Source: Acidobacteriota bacterium (GTDB lineage: Bacteria > Acidobacteriota > Vicinamibacteria > Vicinamibacterales > 2-12-FULL-66-21). From it: DNA of 44,872 nucleotides. The notes beneath the pieces were generated by a model that was not told the DNA's origin, ran no database searches, and saw only the letters and a program-made list of their open reading frames with translations. How positions within the stretch are numbered: the stretch's first letter is position 1; each line of letters starts with the position of its first letter. Shown in pieces: positions 26,395 through 35,054 of this stretch. The position numbers were made by a program, and so were the translations under genes. The stretch lies in assembly GCA_003222675.1 (NCBI GenBank), contig QHWT01000093.1:1-44872 (forward strand), read 5' to 3'.

Positions 26395-26550
26395 ATGGCA
26401 GTTCGGGTCACACGCAATCAGGGGATGCTCGTGCTGGCAATTTGGTTGATCGTCAGCGGCCTGGCGGGGCTCGTCGCCATCCCGATTCCCGGCGTGTTGA
26501 TGGCGGGGCTGGCGCTCATTGCGGGCGTGTTGATTCTGCTCGGCAGGTGA
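26395..26550 (+). CDS. 51-aa hydrophobic membrane protein
   Basis: ATG 26395 with a good ribosome site (TGGAGG, 26381-26386). Two hydrophobic helices: GMLVLAIWLIVSGLAGLVAI and, after the turn PIPG, LMAGLALIAGVLILL, ending in GR. This two-helix hairpin of about 50 residues resembles small unannotated proteins frequent in Acidobacteria and Proteobacteria. Too short for default ORF cut-offs and easily missed. It lies 47 nt after the kinase gene and may be in the same transcript. Function unknown. Confidence 0.6.
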   Translation: MAVRVTRNQGMLVLAIWLIVSGLAGLVAIPIPGVLMAGLALIAGVLILLGR

Positions 26551-26648
26551 GGTGCGGCGGCGAACGTCCATATCGGAGTATGCTCGACCCGCTGTTCCGG
26601 TAGCGCCTTGCCGTCCGGTCCTTCAGCGCACACCGGCTTCAAGGAGGG

Positions 26649-27142
26649 ATGAGCGGGTCGCAACACATACCGGCTCAACGTGGTATTCACCTCGCCAGCG
26701 GCGAAGGGAAGTCTTCCGGCTCCTGACCGATCTGCACACATTCAGAGTCGTCGGCGACGACATAAACGGGGCGTTTACGGGCGCAGAACTCACAGCCGGA
26801 CCCGAGCTGGGTCCGCCTCCTCACATCCACCGCAACAACGACGAGAGCTTCTACATCCTCGAAGGCACGTTCGAGTTCTCGTTGGCTGGCCAGGCATTCA
26901 CGGCCGGCGCGGGCGCCTTCGTTCATCTTCCAAGAGGCGTGGTTCACACGCATCGCGCCAGCGGCGGCGCGCCGGCGCGAGCGCTTGTCATTCAGTCACC
27001 GGCTGGAGTGGAACGATTCATCGAGGAAGCTGGTGCGTCTGCCGCAGATCCGACGAACTGGCCCGCACCGCCACCGTTGTCGGAACTCGAGAGAATCGTC
27101 GCGATCGCGCACAACCATGGCATTGAGGTGCCACCGGTGTAG
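26649..27142 (+). pseudogene. Cupin-domain protein with 1-nt frameshift near residue 20
   Basis: The cupin fold is obvious in one frame: FRLLTDLHTFRVVGDD, PPPHIHRNNDESFYILEG with the two histidines and glutamate of motif 1, FVHLPRGVVHTHR of motif 2, and ERIVAIAHNHGIEVP at the C-terminus. The matching N-terminus (MSGSQHIPAQRGIHLASGEGK) is read from ATG 26649 in the neighbouring frame and runs into a stop; restoring one missing base at about 26709-26713 joins GEGK to VFRLLTDL. AAGGAGGG sits directly before the ATG. Mononuclear-metal cupins of this kind bind small ligands or act as dioxygenases; function unknown. Either a recent pseudogene, an assembly error, or translation from an alternative downstream start. 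Confidence 0.75.
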
Positions 27143-27199
27143 TCAAACGCTTGCGTTTCACCACAAGTGTCACCACAATCGCGATGGAGGGTAACAGCC

Positions 27200-27739
27200 G
27201 TGAAGAGACGCGCCGTATTGCAGGTTGTGTTCGTCGTCGCGTGGGGGCTCGCGCTCGTGTGGCACACGGTTGCGGCCCAGACGATCCCGCCGGAGTTGGG
27301 TCAGGGCTGGCTGCCGGAGTTCACTCTTACATCACGGCAGCTGCTACAGCTGGCCGAAGCGACTCCTCCGGATAAGTTCGGCTGGCGCCCTGGTCCGGGC
27401 GTGCGCTCGATCAGCGAGGTGTACATGCACATCGCAACGGGCAACCTGTGGCTGCTCGAGCAGGCGGGTGTGAAGTCGCCGGAGTTTGCGAAGCTCCCCA
27501 AGGATCCCGAGAAGGCCGTCACCGCAAAGGGCGACGTGATCCAGTGGCTGCGCACGTCGCAGGACGCCGTGAAAAGCGCGTATCAGACGGCGGACAGACA
27601 GAAGCACGTGGAGTTCTTCGGCAAGGACGCTGTCGCCGAAGGGGTGTTCCTCCGCCTCCTGCTGCACAACAACGAACACATGGGACAGTCGATCGCATAC
27701 GCGCGTATGAACGGCATCGTGCCGCCGTGGTCGAAGTGA
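27200..27739 (+). CDS. DinB-like (YfiT) four-helix metal protein, secreted
   Basis: 179 aa from GTG 27200, preceded by GGAGG (27186-27190). Signal peptide ~1-26 (VVFVVAWGLALVWHTVAAQ). The mature part is a DinB_2 four-helix bundle with the three metal-binding histidines H77 (VYMHIATGN), H156 and H160 (LHNNEHMGQSIAYARM). DinB-superfamily proteins include thiol-S-transferases and many proteins of unknown activity; exported forms with the DKFGWRPGPGVRSI motif are frequent in Acidobacteria. It is monocistronic or last in its transcript. Confidence 0.88.
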   Translation: MKRRAVLQVVFVVAWGLALVWHTVAAQTIPPELGQGWLPEFTLTSRQLLQLAEATPPDKFGWRPGPGVRSISEVYMHIATGNLWLLEQAGVKSPEFAKLPKDPEKAVTAKGDVIQWLRTSQDAVKSAYQTADRQKHVEFFGKDAVAEGVFLRLLLHNNEHMGQSIAYARMNGIVPPWSK

Positions 27740-27808
27740 TTACGTGAAGACCGTTCTGTGACACACCGCCTCTGACCTCGCGGCAGAGGCCGCTCACTTA
27801 CTGAGTTG

Positions 27809-28042
27809 ATGTCCGCGCTTCCGGGTGACTCGATTCGTCGGCTTGGCGGCCGAAGACTCGCTGCGCTCGCTGGGTGCATTCGACCGTCTCAGTCGATTGC
27901 GAACATCGACCGCCGCGGCCCGCTGAAGTACTTTCTCGTGTCATTGCTTGTAGGGCCATCGGTCACGGTGGTCCTCGCAGCGACGCGTGAGGACGAGCGT
28001 GGCGATCTGCGGCAGATAGATCTCTGGAGCGGCGGAAAGTAG
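27809..28042 (+). CDS. Doubtful small ORF with one hydrophobic segment
   Basis: 77 aa. The N-terminal half is low-complexity arginine/alanine sequence, but the C-terminal half (GPLKYFLVSLLVGPSVTVVL then TREDERGDLRQIDLWSGGK) looks like the end of a real membrane protein, with one helix and a charged tail. It may be a 3' remnant of a degraded gene rather than a complete one; no strong ribosome site is visible. Confidence 0.3.
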   Translation: MSALPGDSIRRLGGRRLAALAGCIRPSQSIANIDRRGPLKYFLVSLLVGPSVTVVLAATREDERGDLRQIDLWSGGK

Positions 28043-28074
28043 CGCTGTCCTTCCCCTACCGAATCGGCTGTCGA

Positions 28075-28109
28075 GGTCCGGGGCACGGCACAAGCGCGGT
28101 GCCCGGACC
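28075..28109. terminator. Hairpin between convergent genes
   Basis: GGTCCGGGGCAC (28075-28086) pairs with GTGCCCGGACC (28099-28109) through an 11-bp stem with one bulged G. It sits between the plus-strand ORF ending at 28042 and the minus-strand dodecin stop at 28127, and could end transcription from both sides, though there is no T-run. Confidence 0.45.
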
Positions 28110-28126
28110 CGGCGGTCCAGCCCACT

Positions 28127-28330
28127 TCAGGCGTCGAGCTCGAACGTCACGAGCATATTCACCTGGTACTCACTGATCTTTCCGCCAGTGACGCGCACCT
28201 GCTGCTCCTTGATCCACAAGCTGCGAATGTTGCGGATCGTCTTGTTCGCACGCGCGAGCCCTTGCTGGATGGCATCTTCGAAGCTGGTCTTCGACGTGGC
28301 ACTGATTTCCGATACCTTGGCGACGCTCAT
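28127..28330 (-). CDS. Dodecin family flavin-binding protein
   Basis: 67 aa, typical dodecin length. AKVSEISATSKTSFEDAIQQ at the start, ANKTIRNIRSLWIKEQQ with the flavin-stacking tryptophan, then a beta-strand ending EYQVNMLVTFELDA. Dodecins form dodecamers that store or buffer riboflavin/FMN in the cytosol. ATG 28330 is chosen over the longer open frame because AAAGGAGAG precedes it by about 6 nt. Transcribed alone. Confidence 0.92.
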   Translation of the reverse strand: MSVAKVSEISATSKTSFEDAIQQGLARANKTIRNIRSLWIKEQQVRVTGGKISEYQVNMLVTFELDA

Positions 28331-28763
28331 GTGACTCTCCTTTTCAATTCGTCTCGCAGTTGACCGAAGGGCCATTCCTGTGCCGACGCAATTCCATTAC
28401 TTGTAGTTGTCGACCGAGCGCAATTCCGTTGCTGGTGGGGCGCCGCAGCGCGCGAGTCATCGTATACCGGGATAATGTCCCTCGTCGCTGGTCACGCGAT
28501 CCCGATCACCGCCGCCCCGGCCGGCGGGCCTTGCGCGTGGATCCGATTGTTGCGCTGCGAGTTGAGTAACCCGGGTGGGGTGAAGTCAGGGTGGATTGTT
28601 CTGAGGGCGACGCGTCTGTCGAGTCTTGCTGCGGCGCTTGAGGGCAGCTCGGTCGCCCGCAATGAGTGCTTCCTTCTTGGCATGTGTCCAGCGCTTTAAC
28701 TGGCCGTCAGTGATCGCATGTGTCCTGCATCGGTTTCCCAGCGGCCGCGCAGCACTCGCTCGG
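28331..28763. other. 433-nt intergenic stretch, no gene seen
   Basis: Lies between dodecin and the decayed FG-GAP frame, both minus strand. No frame shows protein-family character. A short direct repeat, GCAATTCC followed by A or G then TT, occurs twice about 35 nt apart (around 28387 and 28420), upstream of dodecin. Confidence 0.4.
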
Positions 28764-29871
28764 TCAGAAAGGCGTCCGTTCCAGAATCACCGCGTCGTTC
28801 TTCGGTGCTCCCGGCCGCGTCGTTTTATATTTGTTCGACGACAGCACGACCTGATCGATCATTACGCCGTCCTCGCGCGTCTGGATCCAGATACCCGCGC
28901 GGGCTCCGTTGACATTCGAGAACCGAAGCATGACGCGACTCACGATCCCTTTCGCGCCCCAGGCATCGTCGCGCCACCCCCAGCCCGACTCGCCGCAGCC
29001 GATGCACTCCTCGAGGTTCACCGCGAGCGCCGACGTCGTGCCGACCTGGTAAATGGAGTTGCCCGCGGCGTCCACCGCGCCATCGAATTGCACGAACACC
29101 GAGTCGTTCGCCCAGTAGTTGCCTTCGGCTTTCAGGCGAATCCAGAGCTTGTACTGCTGCGTTGGATCCGGAACAAGGTCAAGGGCGAAGAAGTGCGTTG
29201 GGTTTGCCAGCGGTGCCGCCAGCTTCGGGGCGTTCGCGTTCGGATGCCACAAGGCGACCTCGCCGGCCGCCGTCGAGTCGAGGCGCGGCTGCCACGCGCC
29301 CGCGAGCCCCGCCTGGCTCGCGTGCAACACGATCTCCTGCGTCGGAACGATCGTCACCGTTGCCGTGCTCCTGCTTTCGGCGCCGCGATCGTCGCGCACC
29401 ACGAGCGTGAAGTGGTACGTGCCCGGTGCGCGGCAGCAAATGGCGAGCCTGCCACCACATCGGCGCCGCTCGCATCGAGCCAGCGATACGTCACGGGATC
29501 GAGATTCGGATCGTACGAGCGAGTCGGCGTCAACTCCAACTCGTCCTGGATGAACTGGTCCGAGTAGCTGATGCTGATGTCTCGGAAGCGGTCGGCGACG
29601 GGCGCCAGGTTGGGCCCGCGCGCCTTCCGGTTGAACAACACCATGGCGGCGTAGTCGAGATTGGAGCTGGTGAGCCCACGTCGAGCAAACCATCGCGATC
29701 CATATCGGCGGCCGCAGCCGCGTCGAACCCCACGTTTATCAATCGGCCCGGTAAGAACGTCCCGTCCCCGCGGCATCGCAGCGCGCGCGCCGGCCCAGAC
29801 GAACTACTGACATTCGTCGAGGCGACTGTGCTACGTGCGCTGCGACCCGATTGAGCTGTGACGACGCGAAC
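28764..29871 (-). pseudogene. Decayed FG-GAP/PKD-type secreted protein (nonsense plus two frameshifts)
   Basis: Read 5' to 3' on the minus strand, three frames are needed. Directly after the TAG of the upstream beta-propeller gene, and in its frame, comes RCRGDGTFLPGRLINVGFDA and ADMDRDGLLDV, an FG-GAP/VCBS calcium-binding repeat. Near 29680 it shifts to TSSNLDYAAMVLFNRK and later RFRDISISYSDQF and PVTYRWLDASGAD, a PKD-like domain. Near 29440 it shifts again to APGTYHFTLVVRDDRGAES and a C-terminal lectin-like domain (WIRLKAEGNYWANDSVFVQF, IWIQTREDGVMIDQVVLS) ending at 28764. Both shifts fit single-base losses. The parent was probably a large exported adhesin or carbohydrate-binding protein; the C-terminal 300 residues remain open. 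Confidence 0.75.
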
Positions 29872-31185
29872 CTACCGCCGTATTCTCACGAGTGCCGCCT
29901 CGGCGTTTCCACTGAACGTCGTGCTTCCGTTCGGCTCTGACGCGCCCGCACCGGGATTCGCAACGACGCCTGCTACGCCGTTGAGCACGCCGGCAGCGGC
30001 GGCAAAAGTACTCCTGGGCGCCGACAATCTCGCTGCGGCGTTGAGCAACGAGTACGGTGGCGCCGCCAGAGTCGTCGCGGCGAGTGCGATGGTCGCTCCG
30101 CTTACGGCGACACCCGCGCCGGTCTCGAAGCCCGTTCCTCCCCACGTGACGGCCTCTATCACCTTCTTGCCCGTTGACTGTACGTGGAGTACGAACGCGT
30201 CCTGAGATCCCGCGCCGAAGCTGGTGGTCGCCCCGGCAATATAGATCGTACCATCGTCGGGTGCGACCGCGACGCCCTTGCCGGTTTCACCCCCGCGGCC
30301 GTCAAATTGCTTGTCGAAGACCAGGTTGCCATCCGGACTAATCTTGACAATCAGCGCGGTGATATCGCCCGTCGATGCCTTGATCGACTGGATGGCGCCC
30401 GCAACGACGATCGATCCATCGGGTGCGATGGCTATTCTGCCGCGCGCATCGGCGACGTCGCCAGCGGTGTAGGTCCGGCGCCACACCTGGTCACCCGTGG
30501 CCGAGATCTTCAGCACGAGCATGTCGAAGTTGCCGATCAGATCCCGGGCCATGGTTCCCGCAGCGTAAACGCTGCCATCGGATGCGACGGCGATGCCACT
30601 GCCCTCTGCTCCGTCAGCGATCGTCTGCCGGACGACGTTCCCATCCGCATCAAACTTGACGACGAACAGCCCCAACGAACTCGATCCGAAGCTCGTTTCG
30701 GTGCCGGCGATGTACACCGACCCGTCAGGCGCCGTTGCCACGGCCTTGCCTACATCTGACGCGGCGCCGCCCCAGGTCCTTTCCCACAGCAGCATCCCGC
30801 CGGGATCGAATTTCAAGAGAACTGCGTCACCGCCGTTACCGGCGCTCACGCCCGTCACGTACACCGAACCACCCGAGTCGATCGCGACGTCAGGTCGCCC
30901 GAGTCCGCTGATCGTCGGCCCATTCCAGATCCGCTGCCAGGCCAGCGATCCATCCGGCGCGAACTTCACGATGAAGATTCTGGGGAATTGATCCGTGGTG
31001 AAGCTGAAGGTGATGCCGACGACGTACGAGCTTCCATCGGACGCGGTCGCGACGGCTTCCGCGGCGTCGCTCCCAGTGCCGCCCCACGTGGTCTGTGTGA
31101 GCAATGTTTGTCCGTGCGCCGCTCGCGGCGCGAACAATAACAGCAGCAGGCCAATACCTGATGCCGCGAGGCATTTGCATTTCAC
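29872..31185 (-). CDS. Secreted SBBP-repeat beta-propeller protein
   Basis: 437 aa. Signal peptide ~1-25 (GIGLLLLLFAPRAAHGQ). The rest consists of ~50-residue SBBP repeats, each with a WGGTGSDAAEAVATASDGS-like block followed by YVVG or YVTG and FDPGG or FDADG loops, forming a beta-propeller at the cell surface or outside it. Repeats are visible at about residues 30-90, 90-140, 140-190, 190-240, 240-310 and 310-370. ATG 31185 follows GGAGGG. The TAG stop is followed in the same frame by recognisable FG-GAP sequence, so this may be the N-terminal part of a once larger protein. Function unknown. Confidence 0.85.
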   Translation of the reverse strand: MKCKCLAASGIGLLLLLFAPRAAHGQTLLTQTTWGGTGSDAAEAVATASDGSSYVVGITFSFTTDQFPRIFIVKFAPDGSLAWQRIWNGPTISGLGRPDVAIDSGGSVYVTGVSAGNGGDAVLLKFDPGGMLLWERTWGGAASDVGKAVATAPDGSVYIAGTETSFGSSSLGLFVVKFDADGNVVRQTIADGAEGSGIAVASDGSVYAAGTMARDLIGNFDMLVLKISATGDQVWRRTYTAGDVADARGRIAIAPDGSIVVAGAIQSIKASTGDITALIVKISPDGNLVFDKQFDGRGGETGKGVAVAPDDGTIYIAGATTSFGAGSQDAFVLHVQSTGKKVIEAVTWGGTGFETGAGVAVSGATIALAATTLAAPPYSLLNAAARLSAPRSTFAAAAGVLNGVAGVVANPGAGASEPNGSTTFSGNAEAALVRIRR

Positions 31186-31454
31186 GGTATCCCTCCAATG
31201 AACTGAGCCGTTTTATTGAGCTGTTTGGGGAAGTCCCAGAAAGTGTCCTGGGCGTTGGTGAGAAGCTACGTTCGGCTGGTTCGCAGGATCCGCGCCGCCT
31301 CCGATTCACGATCGGGGTGCAATGGTGACACCAGCGGTGCTGCTGCGGAAAACCGCGACACTTGTATCGCGACTTACTCTCGTCGTAATCCGGACTTACG
31401 ACCGTCGTTTTTCGCGGGTGCGCCAGATGCGAGCTCGAGCGAACGCCACGAGAT

Positions 31455-31973
31455 TCATGGAAGTCTGCCGCTCCGGAGCTGCTTCAAGAGCTGAAGGCCC
31501 TGGGGATGCGTGGGATTGCGCTGCAGCAGCTGCTCGAGCGCGCGCACGGCTTGCCGCTGCTGACCGGCCGCCAGATAGAGACGGCAGAGTGTGAGGTATG
31601 CAGGCGCGAAGGCCGGATTCTCTTTCAACAGCTTCTCGAGGAGCGCGATCGCTGACGCACCATCGCCGCGCGCGTTGAGGACGAGCGCCAGATTGTTCGC
31701 AGCCTCGCCATAGTCAGGGCGTTTCTCGACGGCCTGTCTGAAGTAGGTCTCGGCATGTTCGAGATCGCGCTGCTGGCCGAAGAAGATGCCCAGGTTGTTC
31801 AGCGCCTCGGGGAAGTCCGGCCGAACCTTGAGCGCGCGCTGATACAGGTCGAATGCCTCCTGCGCCTGGCCGGCCTGAAAGAGTGCGTATCCGAGATTGT
31901 TCAGAGCGGTTCCTGAAGGGGCGGCTCGCGCTGGTATCTCCTGCGGCCGCGAGAAGAGAGCTTGAGGGAGAGT
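31455..31973 (-). pseudogene. TPR protein fragment, 5'-truncated (no start codon)
   Basis: An open frame of 172 codons with no ATG, GTG or TTG start near its upstream end; an in-frame TGA lies at 31974-31976. It encodes at least three tetratricopeptide repeats: TALNNLGYALFQAGQAQEAF, ALNNLGIFFGQQRDLEHAE, AANNLALVLNARGDGASAI and AYLTLCRLYLAAGQQRQAV, ending LQLLKQLRSGRLP. This is the C-terminal part of a larger TPR protein whose N-terminal portion is missing between here and the tRNA gene. A frameshift just upstream is possible but the neighbouring frame gives no clear homologous sequence. Confidence 0.7.
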
Positions 31974-32095
31974 TCACGGACGACGGCGACGAGCTGCCGC
32001 CCTCGGGTCTCATCGAGGCCGCAGAGGTGCGGCGGGCGCGCCATCGGGGCTGATCTTGCGGGTGATTAGCAGGCCATTAGCAAAGTTGCGGCACA

Positions 32096-32123
32096 CAACA
32101 AAAACGGCCCGTGAGTACGGGCC
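32096..32123 (-). terminator. Rho-independent terminator of tRNA-Leu
   Basis: On the minus strand, GGCCCGT-ACTC-ACGGGCC is followed by GTTTTTGTT: a 7-bp GC-rich stem, 4-nt loop and T-run, 12 nt after the tRNA CCA end. Confidence 0.85.
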
Positions 32124-32134
32124 TTATCTGATCA

Positions 32135-32221
32135 TGGTGCGGAAGAGAGGATTTGAACCTCCACGACCTTGCGGCCACAAGCTCCTGAGGCTTGCGCGTC
32201 TGCCAGTTCCGCCACTTCCGC
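32135..32221 (-). tRNA. tRNA-Leu (anticodon CAG)
   Basis: 87 nt with encoded CCA. Acceptor stem GCGGAAG/CTTCCGC with discriminator A, D-arm AGTGGCGGAACTGGCAGACGC, anticodon stem CAAGC/GCTTG around loop CTCAGGA giving anticodon CAG (reads CUG), a long variable arm typical of class II tRNAs, and T-arm GGAGG-TTCAAAT-CCTC. It has its own promoter and terminator and sits just downstream of the glycan locus. Confidence 0.95.
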
Positions 32222-32255
32222 ACGAAGGGAGAACAACGACCGGCTGGAACTTGCA

Positions 32256-32284
32256 ATTATAGCGGAACGCCGCTGACGAGTCGA
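32256..32284 (-). promoter_or_regulatory. Sigma-70-like promoter of tRNA-Leu
   Basis: On the minus strand a -35 box TCGACT (32279-32284, 4 of 6 consensus), a 17-nt spacer and a perfect -10 TATAAT (32256-32261). This places the transcript start about 28 nt before the mature tRNA 5' end. Confidence 0.7.
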
Positions 32285-32324
32285 GCGGCCACTCGGCCCG
32301 GAGCGCGACCGCGCCGCGTCACTT

Positions 32325-35027
32325 TCACGCGGTCGTGGAATCGGCGCGCGTGCTGCGAACGAGGAAGTAGGGCTGGCCCGACAGATCCGGACCGAATCCG
32401 GGATAGATGCCAGTCCCGCCGGGCTGGTACACTTCGAAGTAATACAAAAGAGGATAGGGCGACGAGGTGTACTCGGCCGGGATTGCACCGCGATACGCCT
32501 CATTGCCCCACGTCATGTCCGCGCTCCGCCAGCTCTGTGACTGATCGGCCTGCCGATAGCGCAGCTTGACGGTGCGTCGCTCGTCGCGGTCAAGCGCCAG
32601 CGCGATGTCGAGCGGCTTGCCAGGGTCGAAGCGTCTCGCCGGCGTATGGCGTGCGGTAAGCGACGGTCGCTGCGGCGGCGCCAGCACCGTTTTGATTGCG
32701 CGCTGGACGATTGCCGGATCGAGTGCTGCTCCGGCAGTGCCGGCTGGCTCCATCAGGCGTTTCTCCATGTCGGCCAGATCGGCGTCGATGCCGGGCAGCC
32801 GGTCGATCCAGTGGCCGCGCATGTTCGCATTCGGGCCGTACGTGATGTCGGCGACGTAAATGGCTTTTGCCTGTTCCGCCATCGCCGCCCACGCCTGACG
32901 CGCGGCGCGATACGCCTTCACAGCCTCGGTCAACGCCGCACGATCAGCGCTCTGTTCGTGCAGCGACCACAGCACCGCGCTGCGAAGCTTGTGCGCAAAG
33001 AAGGTGCCGGTCCCCGCCTGAATCGCGACGTCCGCGAGGACCCGGCGGAGTTGCGGCGCCTGCTTGTCACGCGCACTCGCCAGCGCGCGAGCGTGCTGTT
33101 CAGAAGCGGCGCGCGCCAGATCCTCGAGCCACTGCGCGACGTCGAGCGGCGTGTACTTCGCCGACGCCGTGCCGCTGACGAGCGCGTCGGCGCATTCCTC
33201 CACCGACGCGAACAACTGCGGGTCCAGCGCGCTGACGGTGCCGAACTTCCTGGGCTCCGGCGTGTCGCTGTATGGCTGCGCGCGCTTTGAATCCACGATT
33301 GGCATGTTCGTGTAGAGCTCCGGCCAGTAGCTGTTGTTCGAGGCGGACGGATCGTGCGCGGTCGTGATGATCGGCAGGATGCGGCTGGCGCTGGCGAGCG
33401 CCTTCTCCGCGGGCTCCGCCGCCGGTCCGAGCTGCTGCCGCAGGTATCTTCTCCAGCCGTCCGCATCCGTGGCGGGGTTGTAGACCAGCCGTCCCCACAC
33501 GCGATACTGATACTCGAATTTCTGCCAGTCGTACTTCGGATCGAGGGCCTTGTCGGCGTACGCATTTCGCCCGCCAGGCTTCCCGCTGCCCATGCGCCCC
33601 TTGAACGAGAGCGGCTCGAAGAGCTCCACGCCGGCGCTGCCGGCGAAGCTGAATGCACGTCCGTACGCGGCGCCCATGAGGGCATCGCCCCACAGCACAT
33701 GACGCTGCGTGCCGGGCCAGACGCGATGAAGGATGCCGAAGTTCCGGTCGTCCTTCAGATAATCGCCGTAGCCGTAACGCAGGAATCTCCGGGTCGTCGC
33801 CGCGTTCAGCGGCTCGCCGGGCCGCGCCCCCTGGCGCTCGAGCTCCCGAATCGCCGCCTGGTGATACGGCATGCCGAGATGCTCGGCCCAGAACTTCGGC
33901 ACCATGCTGACCGGGTTGCCGGTGGATAGCCCGATATCGATGTGACGCTGATCGGTCGACTTGGCGTGTTGATCGATATCGATCTTCCGGCCCGCACTCT
34001 TGATCCCGGCAAACAGGGTCTCCCAGAACTCGTACTTGCCGTCGGGAATGCCACTCTCGCCGTGCATGCGAAAGCTCAGGCCCGTAATGTTCGGACACGC
34101 TTTCAGCAGCGCGGCGAGCGCGTCGCGGCAGTACGGCGCGTGGGTTTCCGCCGTCAGACCGGAGATTCTGTAGTTCGTGTCAGGATTGGGCCATTCATAG
34201 GCGTGCGACCAGAGCGCGAGATTGAACTGCAGGCCGCGCTTGACGGTTTCGTCGCTGATGAACCGCAGCGTGTCCAGGTTGCGATCGCGCTCGGCGTCGG
34301 GGAGACCAACGGCCTTCACATCGTAGCCGGCCACCGCGAGCAGAAACGGATACGCGAAATAGAAATACGCGTCGGGCACGTTCCGCGCGCTGTTGTAGCC
34401 GAGACCAAACGTCAGATTGAAGCGGTTGTAACGGTGCGCCGCCAGCATCGAAAGATACTCGGTCCAATGCCCACGATCGTAGAACCACGCCTTGTCCTCG
34501 ATGTCGCTTTCGAAGCACCGCGCGCAGCTCCGGATCGTGTTCGCCGGCTGCTCCACGATCGCCGTCGGCACCATCAGCGGATCCACAGTGGAATCTGCAT
34601 ACGCGGCGCGGTCCGCCAATTCGAGCACGGCGTAGACGACCCCGCGCACATCGCTCCCCGACGCGAGCAGTGCCGGCCGACCGTCGATGGCACCGGGGAC
34701 GAGACAGAGCGATTCGCCTGCTGACGCCAGCGTCACGTTAGCGGCCTTGAAGATCCCCTGTGCCGCCATGCTGCCCGCAGCCGCAACGACCACAGTTCGG
34801 CTCCCGGCGCGCGCGGCATCGATCCGCGGGACCATGGTCACGGCGCTCCCCCGCCGATCGAGCGCCCTTCGCAGTTCGTCGACGGCCCAGGCCACCGGCG
34901 CCGCGGATGCGATGGGATCTGCGGGATCGATCACGATCGACACCTCCTCGGCCGCGCCTGCCAGTCTGCGGACGGCCGACACGCCCATGACAACGCCGGC
35001 ACTCTTCAGGAAGTCTCGTCGATCCAT
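32325..35027 (-). CDS. Tat-exported putative glycoside hydrolase with GH20/GH67-like N-terminal domain
   Basis: 900 aa. Twin-arginine signal DRRDFLKSAGVVMG. Residues ~28-150 look like the zincin-like alpha/beta domain that precedes the barrel of GH20 and GH67 enzymes (IVIDPADPIASAAPVAWAVD, GVVYAVLELADR). A central barrel follows (~165-480) with HRYNRFNLTFGLGY, FNLALWSHAYEWP and FRMHGESGIPDG, whose acidic residues could be catalytic, then a helical region and a C-terminal beta domain. I cannot name the CAZy family; alpha-glucuronidase-like or an uncharacterised polysaccharide enzyme are options. It starts 27 nt after the TonB-type receptor stop, so receptor and enzyme are co-transcribed, supporting action on an imported or surface glycan. 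Confidence 0.7.
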   Translation of the reverse strand: MDRRDFLKSAGVVMGVSAVRRLAGAAEEVSIVIDPADPIASAAPVAWAVDELRRALDRRGSAVTMVPRIDAARAGSRTVVVAAAGSMAAQGIFKAANVTLASAGESLCLVPGAIDGRPALLASGSDVRGVVYAVLELADRAAYADSTVDPLMVPTAIVEQPANTIRSCARCFESDIEDKAWFYDRGHWTEYLSMLAAHRYNRFNLTFGLGYNSARNVPDAYFYFAYPFLLAVAGYDVKAVGLPDAERDRNLDTLRFISDETVKRGLQFNLALWSHAYEWPNPDTNYRISGLTAETHAPYCRDALAALLKACPNITGLSFRMHGESGIPDGKYEFWETLFAGIKSAGRKIDIDQHAKSTDQRHIDIGLSTGNPVSMVPKFWAEHLGMPYHQAAIRELERQGARPGEPLNAATTRRFLRYGYGDYLKDDRNFGILHRVWPGTQRHVLWGDALMGAAYGRAFSFAGSAGVELFEPLSFKGRMGSGKPGGRNAYADKALDPKYDWQKFEYQYRVWGRLVYNPATDADGWRRYLRQQLGPAAEPAEKALASASRILPIITTAHDPSASNNSYWPELYTNMPIVDSKRAQPYSDTPEPRKFGTVSALDPQLFASVEECADALVSGTASAKYTPLDVAQWLEDLARAASEQHARALASARDKQAPQLRRVLADVAIQAGTGTFFAHKLRSAVLWSLHEQSADRAALTEAVKAYRAARQAWAAMAEQAKAIYVADITYGPNANMRGHWIDRLPGIDADLADMEKRLMEPAGTAGAALDPAIVQRAIKTVLAPPQRPSLTARHTPARRFDPGKPLDIALALDRDERRTVKLRYRQADQSQSWRSADMTWGNEAYRGAIPAEYTSSPYPLLYYFEVYQPGGTGIYPGFGPDLSGQPYFLVRSTRADSTTA

Positions 35028-35054
35028 CAGATCCTCCTCAGTTCCGAGCCCATA

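Noticed and set aside
28626-29567. 313-codon plus-strand ORF opposite the FG-GAP remnant
   Set aside because: No domains, Arg-rich; the minus strand carries recognisable PKD/lectin-like sequence.
32041-32134. Attachment-site or integrase remnant beside tRNA-Leu
   Set aside because: No recombinase sequence and no duplicate of the tRNA 3' end was found elsewhere in the window.
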